The notes: generated from the letters alone by a model not told the origin. Positions 22,413-32,502 are shown, numbered from the stretch's first letter. The stretch is 34,032 nucleotides of DNA from an uncultured Acetobacteraceae bacterium (GCA_903924985.1 CAIYDT010000005.1:1-34032); one strand, 5' to 3'. A program made the numbers and translations.

Positions 22413-23855
22413 ATGTCGAACGAACTGATCCGCCTGACGGCGACCGAGGCCGTTGCCCGCCTGAAGCGGCGAGAGATTTCCCCGCTGGACTTGATCGACG
22501 CCGCCGCCGCCCGCATCGCGGCGGTGGAACCGGCAGTCAACGCGCTGCCGACCCTGTGCCTGGACCGCGCCCGCGATCACGCGAAACGGTTGATGGCAGG
22601 CCAGGGGACCGAGGCCGACGACGAACCCGGCTGGCTCGGCGGGCTGCCGGTCTCGATCAAGGATCTGGCCGACGTGGCGGGCGTGCGGACGACATACGGG
22701 TCGCCGATCTTCAAGGACCACGTGCCGGATAAGTCCCACCCGCTGGTGGAACGGATCGAACGCAAGGGCGGGATCGTCGTCGCTAAATCCAACACCCCGG
22801 AGTTCGGTGCCGGCGGATCGACGTTCAATGAGGTGTTCGGCCGCACCCGCAATCCGTGGAATACCGCGCTGACCTGCGGCGGCTCCACCGGGGGCGGGGC
22901 GGTTTCGGTCGCAACGGGGGAGGTGTGGCTGGCCCAGGGCTCCGACCACGGCGGATCATTGCGCCGGCCAGGGACATATTGTTCCGTAGTAGGATTGCGA
23001 CCGTCGCCCGGGCGGGTGACACGGGGAACGTCGAATAACCTGTTCTCTCCCTTGTCGGTGCAGGGACCGATGGCGCGGAATATTCCCGATTTGGCACTGT
23101 TTTTGGATACCATGGCGGGATATTGCCCGCTGGACCCGCTGACGTATGACGCCCCCTCGGTGTCGTACGCGGACGCCGTAGCGGCGGCCCGGCCACCGAA
23201 ACGGGTTGCATGGTCGGCGAATTACAGCGGGTCTTTGGACGTGGACCGCGAAACCCGCGACATCTGCGAACGCGCCGTCCGCCGCTTCGAAGAAATCGGA
23301 TGCATCGTGGAGGAATTCAATCCCGGCCTCGGCAATCTGGCAGAAGCGTTCATGGTGCTGCGATCCCAGCATTTTGTGGTGGACCGCGCCTTGCAGATCG
23401 CGGCGCACCGGGATCTGATCAAACCGGACATCATCTGGAATACCGAGAAAGGCCTCGCACAAACGCCCGCCGAGATCGCGTGGGCAGAACGCGAGCGCGC
23501 CGCCTTTTACCGCCGCGTGGCAGCGATGTTCGAGAAATACGACATCTTCGTCACCCCCAGCGCCGCGACCCCGGCGTTCGATGTGAATTTGCGCAATCCC
23601 GAGATGGTGGATGGCAAGAAGCTGACCAATTACATGGGCGCATCGATGCTGAACGCCGCGATGACGATGGCCAGCGCGGCGGCCGTGGCGATCCCGGCCG
23701 GGTTCGACCAATTTGGAAGGCCGGTGGGATTGCAAATCGCCGCACCGACACGGGGAGAAGCGACGGCGCTCGGCGCGGCGGCTTTGTTCGAGCAGCTAAG
23801 CGGATTCGATAAGCTGCTGCCGGTCGATCCGCGGGCAGGGGCGGTGCCGAAATAA
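22413..23855 (+). CDS. Amidase signature family enzyme
   Basis: A 480-residue amidase with a Ser-cisSer-Lys triad. K83 is in L-P-V-S-I-K-D, the cis-Ser region is G-G-S-T-G-G-G (156-162), and nucleophile S182 is in G-S-D-H-G-G-S-L-R. Two positions differ from the common pattern: T159 stands where the usual GGSSGG motif has the second serine, and H179 replaces the usual Thr, Leu or Ile in GSD-x-GGS. The family hydrolyses carboxamides; the substrate is unknown. It lies 3 bp behind the SPFH gene, so it is co-transcribed with nfeD and the stomatin, although no functional link is known to me. Confidence 0.9.
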   Translation: MSNELIRLTATEAVARLKRREISPLDLIDAAAARIAAVEPAVNALPTLCLDRARDHAKRLMAGQGTEADDEPGWLGGLPVSIKDLADVAGVRTTYGSPIFKDHVPDKSHPLVERIERKGGIVVAKSNTPEFGAGGSTFNEVFGRTRNPWNTALTCGGSTGGGAVSVATGEVWLAQGSDHGGSLRRPGTYCSVVGLRPSPGRVTRGTSNNLFSPLSVQGPMARNIPDLALFLDTMAGYCPLDPLTYDAPSVSYADAVAAARPPKRVAWSANYSGSLDVDRETRDICERAVRRFEEIGCIVEEFNPGLGNLAEAFMVLRSQHFVVDRALQIAAHRDLIKPDIIWNTEKGLAQTPAEIAWAERERAAFYRRVAAMFEKYDIFVTPSAATPAFDVNLRNPEMVDGKKLTNYMGASMLNAAMTMASAAAVAIPAGFDQFGRPVGLQIAAPTRGEATALGAAALFEQLSGFDKLLPVDPRAGAVPK

Positions 23856-23860
23856 AGGAT

Positions 23861-23907
23861 GGAGTGGCGGAAAAGCGAAATGCCTTCCCACACTTTCTCG
23901 CTACTCC
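23861..23907. terminator. Hairpin between convergent genes, terminator candidate
   Basis: GGAGTGGCG (23861-23869) pairs with CGCTACTCC (23899-23907) with one G-U pair. Inner AGCGA/TCGCT can also pair. It lies between the amidase stop and the end of the leftward hydrolase, overlapping the latter's last codons. There is no T-run, so the call is tentative. Confidence 0.3.
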
Positions 23908-24800
23908 GTCAAAAACGCGCTGATCAAATCATTGACCCGCCCGGGTGCCTCGACCTCCGGCAGATGCCCGGCGCCGTCCAGCACGACAAGACGTGCGTTC
24001 GGCAAGGCCTTTTCCAGCACGGCGGCGTTGATTTCGGTGGGATTCACGTGGTCCTCCGCGCCCTGGATCAGCAGGATGGGCATGGTCAAATGTTCCGCGA
24101 AATCCGGGGTATAATAATCCCCTAACCCAAAGCGCACGGCTTGCATGAAGCCCCTGGGGTTGGTGGCCCGTAATACCTCCCGCACCAAAGCAGCGGTCTC
24201 CGGCGCCGCTTGCTTGCTCAGAAGCGCAGAGACGCGGGCGCCGAAGCCGTAACCGCCCGCTGCCACTTGCTGTTGCCGCATGGCGATAATGCGGGATTTT
24301 TCTTCCTCCGGCATGTCCTTCCGGCCGGTGGCACTGCCGGTCAGCACCATCTTGGTCACCCGCCCCGGATAATAATTGGCGAAACATTGCGCCACGCGGC
24401 TACCGAACGAGTTGGCCATGATCTCCAGCCGGCCAATCTTCAGCGCGGCGAGAAAATCCGCCAGCGAGTCAGCGTAGTCGCGGCAATCCGGGGAATCCTT
24501 CACCAGATTGTCACTGAGAATATACCCCGGCGCGTTCCAGGCGATCACATGCCGCGTCTCGCTGAGCGCCGCCAATTGGAACCGCCAGTGCATCGAGTTC
24601 GCCCCGACCCCATGCAGCAACACCAGTGGCAGTGCATCCGAACGGCCGGATTCCATATAGCTGAACCGGTCGCCGGTGTAGTGCGGGCGCGAGGCCTCGG
24701 GGATCGGGGCGAACCGCAATTCCGGCAACGGCGGCAGAGGTTGGGCATGCGCGGCATATGTCATCAGCGTCACCACCAGTGCGAAAACAATCCGGATCAT
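23901..24800 (-). CDS. Exported alpha/beta hydrolase
   Basis: A 299-residue alpha/beta hydrolase with a signal peptide (cleavage near A-H-A-Q, about residue 20). L-L-H-G-V-G (61-66) supplies the oxyanion region. The nucleophile is S131 in A-N-S-F-G, where the first glycine of the usual G-x-S-x-G is alanine. D250 (G-A-E-D-H) and H279 (G-A-G-H-L-P) complete the triad. It is probably a periplasmic esterase or lipase-like enzyme with unknown substrate. The ATG at 24800 overlaps the purD stop (ATGA), so it is coupled to purD, though no metabolic link is evident. Confidence 0.87.
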   Translation of the reverse strand: MIRIVFALVVTLMTYAAHAQPLPPLPELRFAPIPEASRPHYTGDRFSYMESGRSDALPLVLLHGVGANSMHWRFQLAALSETRHVIAWNAPGYILSDNLVKDSPDCRDYADSLADFLAALKIGRLEIMANSFGSRVAQCFANYYPGRVTKMVLTGSATGRKDMPEEEKSRIIAMRQQQVAAGGYGFGARVSALLSKQAAPETAALVREVLRATNPRGFMQAVRFGLGDYYTPDFAEHLTMPILLIQGAEDHVNPTEINAAVLEKALPNARLVVLDGAGHLPEVEAPGRVNDLISAFLTE

Positions 24801-26074
24801 GCCCGCCCCAACGCCCGCCAGCCGATATCGCCGCGGCAGAAGCCCTCGGGCCAGTCGACCAGTGCGACCGCGCGGTAGGCGGCATCCCGAGCCTCGGCCA
24901 ACGTGGTGCCGGTGCCGCAAATCGTGAGCACCCGGCCACCGGCGGCGCGTATCGTTCCGTCAACGTCCGCCATCGTCCCGGCGTGGAACACCATCACCCC
25001 AGGCACCGCTCCCGCTTTATCCAGCCCGCGGATGATGCTGCCACGCTCTGGAGCTTCAGGATATCCGCGCGCCGCCATCACCACCGCGACCGCCGCCGTA
25101 TCGTTCCAGCGGAGGTCGAAATATCGCAACTCCCCGTCGCATGCCGCCTGCAGCGCCGGCAGCAGGTCGGATTTCAGTTTCAGCATCAGCACCTCGCATT
25201 CGGGATCGCCGAAGCGGGCGTTGTATTCGATCAGCTTGGGGCCGTCGTCGGTCAGCATCAGGCCGGCGAACAGAAAGCCGCGAAACGGGGTGCCCCGCCG
25301 CACCATCTCGGCCAATGCCGGGCGGATCATGCGGTCGAACGCTGCCTGCTCCAGCCCTGGCGGAAACGCCGGAACGGGTGAGTAACAACCCATTCCGCCG
25401 GTGTTCGGCCCGGTATCGCCGTCCCCCACCCGTTTATGGTCCTGCGCCGAGCCCAGCAGCAGCGCGGTTTCCCCGTCGCACAGGGCGAACAGGGAGACTT
25501 CTTCGCCCACCAGGCATTCCTCGATCACCACGGCCGCGCCGGAGTCGCCGTAGATCCGAGCATCCATGATGGCGTCAATGGCGGACAGCGCTTCGTCTTC
25601 CGTCGCTGCGACCACCACGCCCTTGCCGGCCGCCAGCCCGTCCGCCTTCACCACGATCGGCACGCCCCGGCGCCGGATAAATTCGCGGGCGGCATCTGCG
25701 TCCTCGAATCTTTCCCATTTGGCAGTCGGGATGCCGGCGGCGTCGGCGATCTCCTTGGTGAAAGTCTTGCTGCCCTCCAGCTGCGCGGCCGCCATGGAGG
25801 GGCCGCAGCAGGCGATGCCGCCGGCCGCCATCGCGTCGGTCAGGCCGGCGACGAGGGGGGCCTCGGGGCCCGGAACGACCAGATCGATCTGGTTGTCCTG
25901 GGCGAAGGCGACCAATTCGGAAAAATCCAGCACGCCGATGGGCACGCACTCCGCCACCGCCGCGATTCCAGGGTTGCCGGGGGCGCACCACAGTTTTTCC
26001 AGCAGCGGGCTGGCGGCGATCGTCCAGCACAAAGCGTGTTCCCGAGCCCCCGATCCAACCACCAGCACCCGCAT
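24797..26074 (-). CDS. purD: Phosphoribosylamine-glycine ligase (GAR synthetase)
   Basis: A 425-residue enzyme that joins glycine to 5-phosphoribosylamine with ATP, the second step of purine synthesis. [15 protein letters not shown] is the family N-terminus. The ATP-grasp domain has [13 protein letters not shown], then A-Q-D-H-K-R, then [15 protein letters not shown] is the metal-binding signature. The ATG at 26074 is preceded by AGAGGGAG. The frame stays open upstream for a further 1.7 kb antisense to xseA, but that extension has no coding character. It is divergent from xseA with 51 bp between starts. Confidence 0.96.
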   Translation of the reverse strand: MRVLVVGSGAREHALCWTIAASPLLEKLWCAPGNPGIAAVAECVPIGVLDFSELVAFAQDNQIDLVVPGPEAPLVAGLTDAMAAGGIACCGPSMAAAQLEGSKTFTKEIADAAGIPTAKWERFEDADAAREFIRRRGVPIVVKADGLAAGKGVVVAATEDEALSAIDAIMDARIYGDSGAAVVIEECLVGEEVSLFALCDGETALLLGSAQDHKRVGDGDTGPNTGGMGCYSPVPAFPPGLEQAAFDRMIRPALAEMVRRGTPFRGFLFAGLMLTDDGPKLIEYNARFGDPECEVLMLKLKSDLLPALQAACDGELRYFDLRWNDTAAVAVVMAARGYPEAPERGSIIRGLDKAGAVPGVMVFHAGTMADVDGTIRAAGGRVLTICGTGTTLAEARDAAYRAVALVDWPEGFCRGDIGWRALGRA

Positions 26075-26125
26075 GCCCGTACTCCCTCTGGTTCCGGCGC
26101 GGCCCTGTAGCATAGATTGGCGGCC

Positions 26126-27652
26126 ATGGACGCCCCCGTTATCCCCCCATCTGGGACCAATGTTCCCGAATACACCGTCACCGAGATCTCCGGCGCGGTA
26201 AAACGCACGCTGGAGAGCCAGTTCGGGCGCATCCGCGTGCGCGGGGAAATCACTGAGCTGAAGAAATATCCCTCCGGGCACATCTATTTTTCGCTGAAGG
26301 ACGAGGGCGGCAAGATCGCCGGGGTAGTCTGGAAGTTCTCGGTCCCACGGCTGGGGATGGCGCCGGAGAACGGCGTCGAGGTGATCGCCACCGGCAAGAT
26401 TTCTTCCTACGGGGAACGGTCGTCCTACCAGCTCATTGTCGAGCGCATGGAATACGCCGGCGCCGGCGCCCTGCTGGCGCGAATCGAGATGCTGCGGGTG
26501 CGCCTCGCCACCGAGGGATTGTTCGACGCGTCCCGCAAGCAGCCGCTCCCCATGCTGCCCCGCGTCATCGGCGTGGTCAGCAGCGAGCGCGGTGCCGTCA
26601 TCCAGGATATCCGCACCACGATTGCCCGCCGCTTTCCACGCGCCATCTTGCTGTGGTCCGTTCCGGTGCAGGGGGAGGGCGCGGCCGAGCAGATCGCCGC
26701 CGCCATCGCCGGCTTCGACGCCATCGCGCCGGGCGGACCGGTTCCGAGGCCCGACGTCCTGATCGTCGCGCGCGGCGGCGGCAGCCTGGAAGACCTGATG
26801 GCCTTCAACGATGAGGGTGTGCTGCGGGCGGTAGCGGCCTGCCGCATTCCGCTGATCTCCGCCGTCGGACATGAGACGGATACCACCCTGATCGACTTCG
26901 TGTCCGACCAGCGCGCCCCCACCCCCACGGCGGCGGCCGAGATGGCCATCCCCGCGCTGGCCGACCTGCAAGCCGACATCGCCCAAAAGGCCGCCCGGTT
27001 GGCCGGATCGCTGAACCGTTTGACGCAGGAATGCCGCCTGCGCCTGTCCCGCGCCGAACGCGGCCTGCCCGATCTGCCCAGCCTGCTCGGCGGCGCCCGC
27101 CAACGCCTGGACGACCGCGCCGAACGCTTGATCCTCGCGCTGCCCAATCTGGTGGAACGCCGCCGCACCGCGCTGACCGCAGCCGAGCGGCGGCTGCCGG
27201 ACATGCCGGGGATCATCAACGCCGCGCGCGAACGACTCCGCGATCGCGGCGTCCGCCTGATACTGGCACTGCCCGGGCTGGTCGCGACGCGACGCTCCGG
27301 CTTGGACCTGGCGAGCCAGCGGCTGGCCTCCGGCCTGCGGCAATCCGTGGGCGCGGTGCATAACCGTGCCAACCGCCTGCTCGGGCGGCTGACGGATGCG
27401 CCTGTTCGCGCGAGTTTGCGGGAGGCACGGGCTCGGCTGGATGGCACCGCGGCGCGGCTGGAGTCGGTGTCGCCGCTGGCGGTTCTCAGTCGAGGCTACG
27501 CCTTGGTGACCGACCGCGCCGGTTTGCCGATTACGAGCGCGGCTGGCGTGAAGCCGGGCGCGCGGTTGGGGCTGCGGTTCGCGGATGGGGAGGTGAAGGC
27601 CACTGCGGATGGCGGGGGTGCGCCGACGCGGCAGGGGCTGTTGCCGTTGTAG
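26126..27652 (+). CDS. xseA: Exodeoxyribonuclease VII large subunit
   Basis: A 508-residue nuclease subunit that, with the small subunit XseB (not in the window), degrades single-stranded DNA from both ends. The N-terminal OB fold (about 18-110) has V-R-G-E-I-T-E-L-K and G-H-I-Y-F-S-L-K-D. The catalytic core contains [15 protein letters not shown], then [16 protein letters not shown] and S-A-V-G-H-E-T-D. The helical C-terminal half includes an Arg/Leu-rich repeated pattern (D-L-P-S, D-M-P-G and similar), longer than in typical members. It ends with the family [11 protein letters not shown] motif. The start at 26126 is ATG; a TTG nine bases upstream is less likely. Confidence 0.95.
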   Translation: MDAPVIPPSGTNVPEYTVTEISGAVKRTLESQFGRIRVRGEITELKKYPSGHIYFSLKDEGGKIAGVVWKFSVPRLGMAPENGVEVIATGKISSYGERSSYQLIVERMEYAGAGALLARIEMLRVRLATEGLFDASRKQPLPMLPRVIGVVSSERGAVIQDIRTTIARRFPRAILLWSVPVQGEGAAEQIAAAIAGFDAIAPGGPVPRPDVLIVARGGGSLEDLMAFNDEGVLRAVAACRIPLISAVGHETDTTLIDFVSDQRAPTPTAAAEMAIPALADLQADIAQKAARLAGSLNRLTQECRLRLSRAERGLPDLPSLLGGARQRLDDRAERLILALPNLVERRRTALTAAERRLPDMPGIINAARERLRDRGVRLILALPGLVATRRSGLDLASQRLASGLRQSVGAVHNRANRLLGRLTDAPVRASLREARARLDGTAARLESVSPLAVLSRGYALVTDRAGLPITSAAGVKPGARLGLRFADGEVKATADGGGAPTRQGLLPL

Positions 27653-27762
27653 AAAAAGGCGGCGCCCATCCGCCAGGTCGTCGCTGCCTTCATGGAGGAG
27701 GTCGCGGAAGCGCTCCACGATATGCAAAGCTTCCATTCCGGATAGGCTCGGGTCTAGGCTTC

Positions 27763-27780
27763 CCTCCAAGAAAACGGAGG
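27763..27780 (+). promoter_or_regulatory. Hairpin covering the ribosome binding site of the second dioxygenase copy
   Basis: CCTCC (27763-27767) pairs with GGAGG (27776-27780) around an 8-nt loop. GGAGG is the ribosome binding site of the gene starting at 27790. The stem is shorter than the one before the intact paralog at 6205 but has the same logic. Confidence 0.4.
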
Positions 27781-27789
27781 CAACCGACC

Positions 27790-28487
27790 ATGGCCGAAAT
27801 CCTCGGATTGGGCGTGACGCATTCGCCGTTGCTGCTGGGCTCCGACGCCAGCATGGCGGGGATCACCGAGCGCGTGCTGAAAAGCCCCCGTTTGCCGGAC
27901 CGGATGCGCGATCCCGCGTCCTGGCCCTCCGGGATGCAAGCAGAATGGGCGGAACACCAGGCCGGCCGCGCCGCCCCCGCCCACCGGGAACGCGCGCTCA
28001 AAGGCTTTCGCGCCGCCCGCGCCGCGCTGGACGCGTTCGACCCGGATTTTGTGGTGATTTTCGGCGACGACCAGTATGAGAATTTCCGCGAAGACGGCGT
28101 CGCCCCGTTCTGCGTCTTCGCGCTGGATGAGGTGGACTCCCACCCCTACCACCGTTCCGGCACCGCCAACGCCTGGGGCGAACCGGCGGGCACCGTCATA
28201 CGCACGAAAGGCCACCCGGCCGGCGGGCGGTACTTGGCCAGTGCACTGGTGGAGCAAGGTTTCGACATTACCTGGGCCTACCGCATGCGCCACGAGCACG
28301 GCCTGCCGCACGCCTTCATCAACGCCATGCTGCTGCTGGATTACGACCGGCGCGGCCTGCCCTCGCCGGTGCGATGGACACGCTGGGGCGCAAGCCGCAA
28401 TGGGTGGACATGGCGGAGACCTATATCTACGCCGCCCCAAAGGTGTTCGCCGTATTCAATCCGCCGCTCGCCAACGCGGCCGAATAA
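27790..28487 (+). pseudogene. Extradiol dioxygenase paralog with internal deletion and frameshift
   Basis: The first about 195 residues align with the intact enzyme at 5147-6205, including G-L-G-V-T-H-S-P (H11) and F-G-D-D-Q-Y-E-N-F. The alignment stops at D-R-R-G-L-P-S-P-V. It resumes at 28374 in another frame with M-D-T-L-G-R-K-P-Q-W-V-D-M-A-E-T-Y, matching residues 321-337 of the paralog, and ends at a TAA at 28485-28487. About 125 residues are missing, including conserved histidine-containing blocks. The unshifted frame runs to 28491 with a non-homologous tail. The product is almost certainly inactive. The start codon and ribosome binding site are intact. Confidence 0.8.
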
Positions 28488-28510
28488 ATGAAAATGAAGG
28501 AAACGCCACC

Positions 28511-29746
28511 ATGATCCATCGTCGTACCGTAACCGCCTCGCTTGCCGCCGCTTTCGCCGCGCCGAACATCGCTTTGGCTGGAGCGAAAGCGCCGGGCAGT
28601 GTGTTCTACAATGCCGTGGGCCCGACTTTGGCCTGGTGGCGGGCCGACATCGCGGCCGCGTCGTTGACCAGACAAGGCAGCGTAAACCTGCCGGCTTTGG
28701 TGCAATACGCGTGGCGGCATCCCCGCTTGCCGGTGTTGTACGTCGCATCCAGCAATTTCGTGCCGATGGATAAACCGGACGGCAAGCACCACCTGACGGC
28801 GTTTCATATCGATCCCGCGAACGGCGCCTTGGCCCCGTATGGCGAACCCGTGCCCATCAAGGCTCGGCCCATCCACATAAGCGTCGATCATGCCGGCGCC
28901 TATGTGCTGACCGCTTACAACATCCCCAGTTCGATGTCGGTGCATGCCATCAATTCCGACGGCTCGATTGGCGCCGAGGTGAAGCAAGCCGCACCCATAG
29001 ACGGCGGCATCTACGCACACCAGATCCGTACGATGCCATCGAACAACGCCCTGATCCTGGTGACGCGCGGCAACAACGCCGCGGCCGGCAAGCCGGAGGA
29101 CCCCGGCGCGCTGAAAGTGAAGCGCTTCCAGGGCGGGCAGGTCACCGACGTCGCCTCGGTCACGCCGCCCAGTGGCGGTCTTGGGTTCGGGCCACGACAC
29201 ATCGATTTCCACCCGACCAAGCCGTGGCTGTTCGTGTCGGTGGAGCGGCAGAACCAGCTCCAGGTCTGGCATCTGAGCGGGGACACGCTGGATACGCCAC
29301 CCATGCATGTCGTTACGACATTGGCCGAGCCGGCGCATCTGCATCCCGAGCAGATGGTGGGACCGATCCATATCCATCCGAACGGGCGGTTCGTCTACGT
29401 CGGCAACCGAGCCAGCGGACTGATCGAAACAGACGGCAAGAAGGTCGCGGCGGGCGGTGAAAATACTGTTGGCGTGTTCGGGATCGATCCGGCATCGGGC
29501 AAGCCGGAGATGATCCAGTCGATCGATACGCGCGGTTTCCACCCGCGCACCTTCTCGATCGATCCCAGCGGCAAGATGCTGGTGGTGGCGAACTTGCTGG
29601 CGGTGCCGCTACGGGATGGCAGCACCCAGCCGGCGACGTTGTCCACCTACCGCATCGGCACCAATGGCAAGCTGGACCACGTCCATACCACCGACATCGA
29701 GACCAACGGCATGACGCAATGGTGGAGCGGGTTTATTACACTTTGA
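28511..29746 (+). CDS. Lactonase family beta-propeller protein, exported
   Basis: A 411-residue protein of the lactonase (6-phosphogluconolactonase-like) beta-propeller family. An N-terminal H-R-R-T-V-T-A-S-L followed by an Ala-rich stretch looks like a Tat-type signal, with cleavage near A-L-A-G. Repeated blades contain F-x-I-D-P-A-N-G-A-L, I-H-I-S-V-D-H, P-R-H-I-D-F-H-P-T-K-P-W-L-F-V and I-H-P-N-G-R-F-V-Y-V. The substrate is unknown; the twin-arginine signal suggests a periplasmic enzyme. It lies 23 bp behind the broken dioxygenase, so both may have belonged to one aromatic-degradation unit. Its last 11 bp overlap the convergent MFS gene. Confidence 0.83.
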   Translation: MIHRRTVTASLAAAFAAPNIALAGAKAPGSVFYNAVGPTLAWWRADIAAASLTRQGSVNLPALVQYAWRHPRLPVLYVASSNFVPMDKPDGKHHLTAFHIDPANGALAPYGEPVPIKARPIHISVDHAGAYVLTAYNIPSSMSVHAINSDGSIGAEVKQAAPIDGGIYAHQIRTMPSNNALILVTRGNNAAAGKPEDPGALKVKRFQGGQVTDVASVTPPSGGLGFGPRHIDFHPTKPWLFVSVERQNQLQVWHLSGDTLDTPPMHVVTTLAEPAHLHPEQMVGPIHIHPNGRFVYVGNRASGLIETDGKKVAAGGENTVGVFGIDPASGKPEMIQSIDTRGFHPRTFSIDPSGKMLVVANLLAVPLRDGSTQPATLSTYRIGTNGKLDHVHTTDIETNGMTQWWSGFITL

Positions 29747-31019
29747 CCCGCTCCAGCTTGCCCACCACGAAGATGTAGGACAGCACGCCCAACACCTCGA
29801 TGATCGCGATGAACACCAGCGGGGTGCGGAAATCTCCGCTTTTTAACAGGAACCCAACGATGATCGGGGACAAAATCCCCGCCAGCCCGCCCATGAAGTT
29901 GAACACCGAGCTGGTGAGGCCGATCAGCCGTTCGGGCGCGGTGGCGGAGACCAGGGACCAGTGGATCGACGCCACCCCGTTGCTGAAGAAGGCGAATGTC
30001 ATGAAGGCGATGATAAGCGGCTGGCTATCGACGTAGTTGGCGCCCACGATGCTGGTGGCGCAGATCAATCCGCCGATGATCGGCGCCTTGCGCGAGAAGG
30101 TCAGGCTGAAACCGCGCCGCACCAGAAGGTCGGAAATCGCCCCGGAAAACAGCACCCCCAGAAACACCGCCAGAAAGGGCAACGTGATGTAGAAGCCGGC
30201 CTTGATGAAGGTAAAGTGCCGGTAGGTGACCAAATAGGTGGGGAACCATGTACGAAAAAATGTTCCGACCACGCCCCATACGAAATGCCCGAAATAGATG
30301 CCCCACAGCTTGCGCCGCCCCAGCACGATGCCCAGATCGCGCCACGGCGACCCACCCCCGATCGCGCGCCGGTCGGCGGATCGTTGCGAGAGATCGGGGA
30401 TACCGCCGCTCTCGGCGATCTTGGCGATCTCCGCTGCGTTGATCCCGGGATACTCGACCGGATCGCGGTAGGAACGGAAGAATATCACCGACCACAGCAG
30501 ACCCAGCGCGCCGGTGAAGAAAAAGACCGACGGCCAGCCGAACTCCACCTTCATCCAGACCAGCAGCGGGGTCAGGAACGCCAGCCCCACGGACTCGGCC
30601 GCGGTGTAGACGGCGATGCAGGTGGCACGCTCCTTTTCCCCGAACCAGGTGGTGGCGATGCGGTTGTTGATCAGGAACGTCGGCACCTCGAAGAAACCCA
30701 CCGCCATGCGCAACGCGATCAATGCCACCAACCCGTTGGCCAGCCCCAATGACAGCGTCGCCAGCGACCAGAGCATGATGATGAGGGGATACAGAATGCG
30801 GGGATGCACCCGGTCCACCAGCCAACCGCCCGGCAGTTGAAAAGGCGTGTAGGTCCAGCTGAACGCGGAGAACACCAGTCCCATCTGCACGGGGTCGATG
30901 TGGAACTCGCTGGCCATGGATGGCGCGGTGATGGAGATGTTGCTGCGATCGAGGTAGTTGATCACCACGGTGACGAACAACAGCCCCATGATGCGGAAGC
31001 GGCGGCTGGTGGCTTGCAT
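29736..31019 (-). CDS. MFS transporter, anion:cation symporter (ACS)-like
   Basis: A 427-residue carrier with 12 predicted membrane helices. The N-terminal V-V-I-N-Y-L-D-R-S-N-I-S, the loop G-G-W-L-V-D-R-V and the helix-4 R-M-A-V-G-F-F-E match the ACS family of hexuronate, tartrate, phthalate and related organic-anion carriers. A polar central loop (about 195-245) separates the two halves. The ATG at 31019 has GGAGGG 6 nt upstream. Uptake of an aromatic or sugar acid for the neighbouring dioxygenase/lactonase genes is plausible but inferred; the genes are convergent, not one operon. Confidence 0.88.
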   Translation of the reverse strand: MQATSRRFRIMGLLFVTVVINYLDRSNISITAPSMASEFHIDPVQMGLVFSAFSWTYTPFQLPGGWLVDRVHPRILYPLIIMLWSLATLSLGLANGLVALIALRMAVGFFEVPTFLINNRIATTWFGEKERATCIAVYTAAESVGLAFLTPLLVWMKVEFGWPSVFFFTGALGLLWSVIFFRSYRDPVEYPGINAAEIAKIAESGGIPDLSQRSADRRAIGGGSPWRDLGIVLGRRKLWGIYFGHFVWGVVGTFFRTWFPTYLVTYRHFTFIKAGFYITLPFLAVFLGVLFSGAISDLLVRRGFSLTFSRKAPIIGGLICATSIVGANYVDSQPLIIAFMTFAFFSNGVASIHWSLVSATAPERLIGLTSSVFNFMGGLAGILSPIIVGFLLKSGDFRTPLVFIAIIEVLGVLSYIFVVGKLERVKV

Positions 31020-31136
31020 GGCGTTTCCCTCCGGCTTGTTTTCTCGCACGTTAAGCCCGGTTGCCGCCGTTGGCCACGCGTGGCACGGTCAGCCGACAGC
31101 TAACCCCAGCAGACGGACATCGCCGTGACCCTGATT

Positions 31137-32054
31137 ATGGCCAGCAGAGCCAATGTCTACTCGTCCTCCCCGCTCGACCGCATCCACACGCGGCGGGACG
31201 ATCACCCCTGGATCGCCGAGAAACTCGAACATCCCGAGACGCTGTTCGTGCCGGTCTGGCGCAGCCGCAACCTCGTGCGCGGCATCGATGCCGGTGGCCC
31301 GCCGGAGGCTGTCTACCTCTCCGGCGACACCGCTGCCGCCTTGCGCGCGACGGGCGGCAACTGGGCCTTCCTGGGGATGCTGGACGACGCGCCGGTGTTC
31401 GGCATCGATATCAGCGGAGAAGAAGACCCGACCCCGCTGGTGCCCGCGGACCTCGGCACGTTTGCCGATCTGCGCTCCGTCGGCTGGGGGGAGCCGAAGC
31501 CGGAAGCATCCGTCCTGGCGCATGCCCGCGGCCTGCTGCACTGGCGCACAAGGCACCAATTCTGCGGCGTTTGTGGCGGCAAGTGCGAGTCCCGGTCCTC
31601 GGGCCACGTGATGCACTGCACGTCCTGCGACACCGATCATTTCCCCCGCACCGACCCGGCCGTGATCATGTTGGTGCACCGCGGCGACAAGGCGTTGCTG
31701 GGCCATTCGACCCGCTTCCCGCGCGCAACGATGTACTCGACCCTGGCCGGCTTCGTGGAGCCCGGTGAGACCCTGGAAGAAGCCGTGCGCCGCGAAGTGC
31801 TGGAAGAAAGCGCCATCGTTTGCGGCGCGGTTCATTACCACTCCAGCCAGCCCTGGCCGTTCCCCGGCAACGTCATGCTGGGCTTCTATGCCGAGGGCCT
31901 GACGGAAGAGATCACCTTCGATACCGAGGAGCTGAAGGACGCCCGCTGGTTCACCCGCGACGAAATGCGCAACTGCGACAAGCATGGGTTCCAACTACCC
32001 CGCGTCGACAGCATCGCCCGCCGGTTGATCGAGGACTGGTTGGCGGCGGGGTAA
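31137..32054 (+). CDS. nudC: NAD+ diphosphatase
   Basis: A 305-residue Nudix hydrolase that splits NAD(H) into NMN(H) and AMP and, in characterised homologs, removes NAD caps from RNA. The zinc ribbon uses C143, C146, C161 and C164. The Nudix box is at about 205-227 (G-F-V-E-P-G-E, then R-E-V-L-E-E-S), with alanine where the consensus has the final glycine. S-Q-P-W-P-F-P (237-243) is the NudC signature. ATG 31137 is preferred; GTG at 31125 is possible, and neither has a clear ribosome binding site. The DUF488 gene follows after 1 bp. Confidence 0.92.
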   Translation: MASRANVYSSSPLDRIHTRRDDHPWIAEKLEHPETLFVPVWRSRNLVRGIDAGGPPEAVYLSGDTAAALRATGGNWAFLGMLDDAPVFGIDISGEEDPTPLVPADLGTFADLRSVGWGEPKPEASVLAHARGLLHWRTRHQFCGVCGGKCESRSSGHVMHCTSCDTDHFPRTDPAVIMLVHRGDKALLGHSTRFPRATMYSTLAGFVEPGETLEEAVRREVLEESAIVCGAVHYHSSQPWPFPGNVMLGFYAEGLTEEITFDTEELKDARWFTRDEMRNCDKHGFQLPRVDSIARRLIEDWLAAG

Positions 32055-32055
32055 C

Positions 32056-32502
32056 ATGGCCGACGAGCTTCTCACCATAGGCTACGAGGGGTGCACGATC
32101 GATGGCGTGATCGGCACGCTTCGTAATGCCAGGGTCGAGCTGCTGATCGACGTGCGGGCGGTGGCGGCATCGCGCAAACCAGGCTTCTCCAAGCGCCAAC
32201 TGGCGGCGGCGCTGGACGAGGCTGGGATACGGTATGTGCATCTTCAGGGCCTGGGCACGCCGAAACCCGGGCGCGATGCGGTGCGAGCCGGGCATCCAGA
32301 GCGGATGGTGCCGATTTTCCATGAACATATGACCTCCGACCGCGCCCAGGCCGAACTGGTCATGGCGAAGGGCATGGTTCGGGAGGCGCGCGCTTGTTTG
32401 CTGTGCTTCGAGAAAGACCCTGCCACGTGCCATCGCCGGCTGGTGGCGGGGCTGGTGTGCGAGGAAACCGGACAGGATGTGACCGATCTGACGGTCGAGT
32501 GA
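32056..32502 (+). CDS. DUF488 domain protein
   Basis: A 148-residue protein of the DUF488 family. Seen are T-I-G-Y-E-G at the start, L-L-I-D-V-R-A-V-A-A-S-R-K-P-G-F-S-K, Y-V-H-L-Q-G-L-G-T-P-K, and the C-terminal C-F-E-K-D-P-A-T-C-H-R-R. The conserved cysteines and arginines have suggested a nucleotide- or DNA-related enzyme, but no function is established to my knowledge. It lies 1 bp behind nudC and is surely co-transcribed. Confidence 0.9.
   Translation: MADELLTIGYEGCTIDGVIGTLRNARVELLIDVRAVAASRKPGFSKRQLAAALDEAGIRYVHLQGLGTPKPGRDAVRAGHPERMVPIFHEHMTSDRAQAELVMAKGMVREARACLLCFEKDPATCHRRLVAGLVCEETGQDVTDLTVE

Noticed and set aside
22413..23855. Amidase as a GatA subunit of the tRNA amidotransferase
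   Set aside because: No gatB or gatC nearby, and the operon partners are NfeD and SPFH; the sequence is a general amidase signature enzyme.
27653..27762. Short frames after xseA on either strand (for example plus 27655-27747)
   Set aside because: No start with a ribosome binding site and no recognisable family; treated as intergenic.
26075..27769. A 565-codon upstream extension of the purD frame
   Set aside because: It is antisense to xseA and has no coding features; the family start and ribosome binding site at 26074 are clear.
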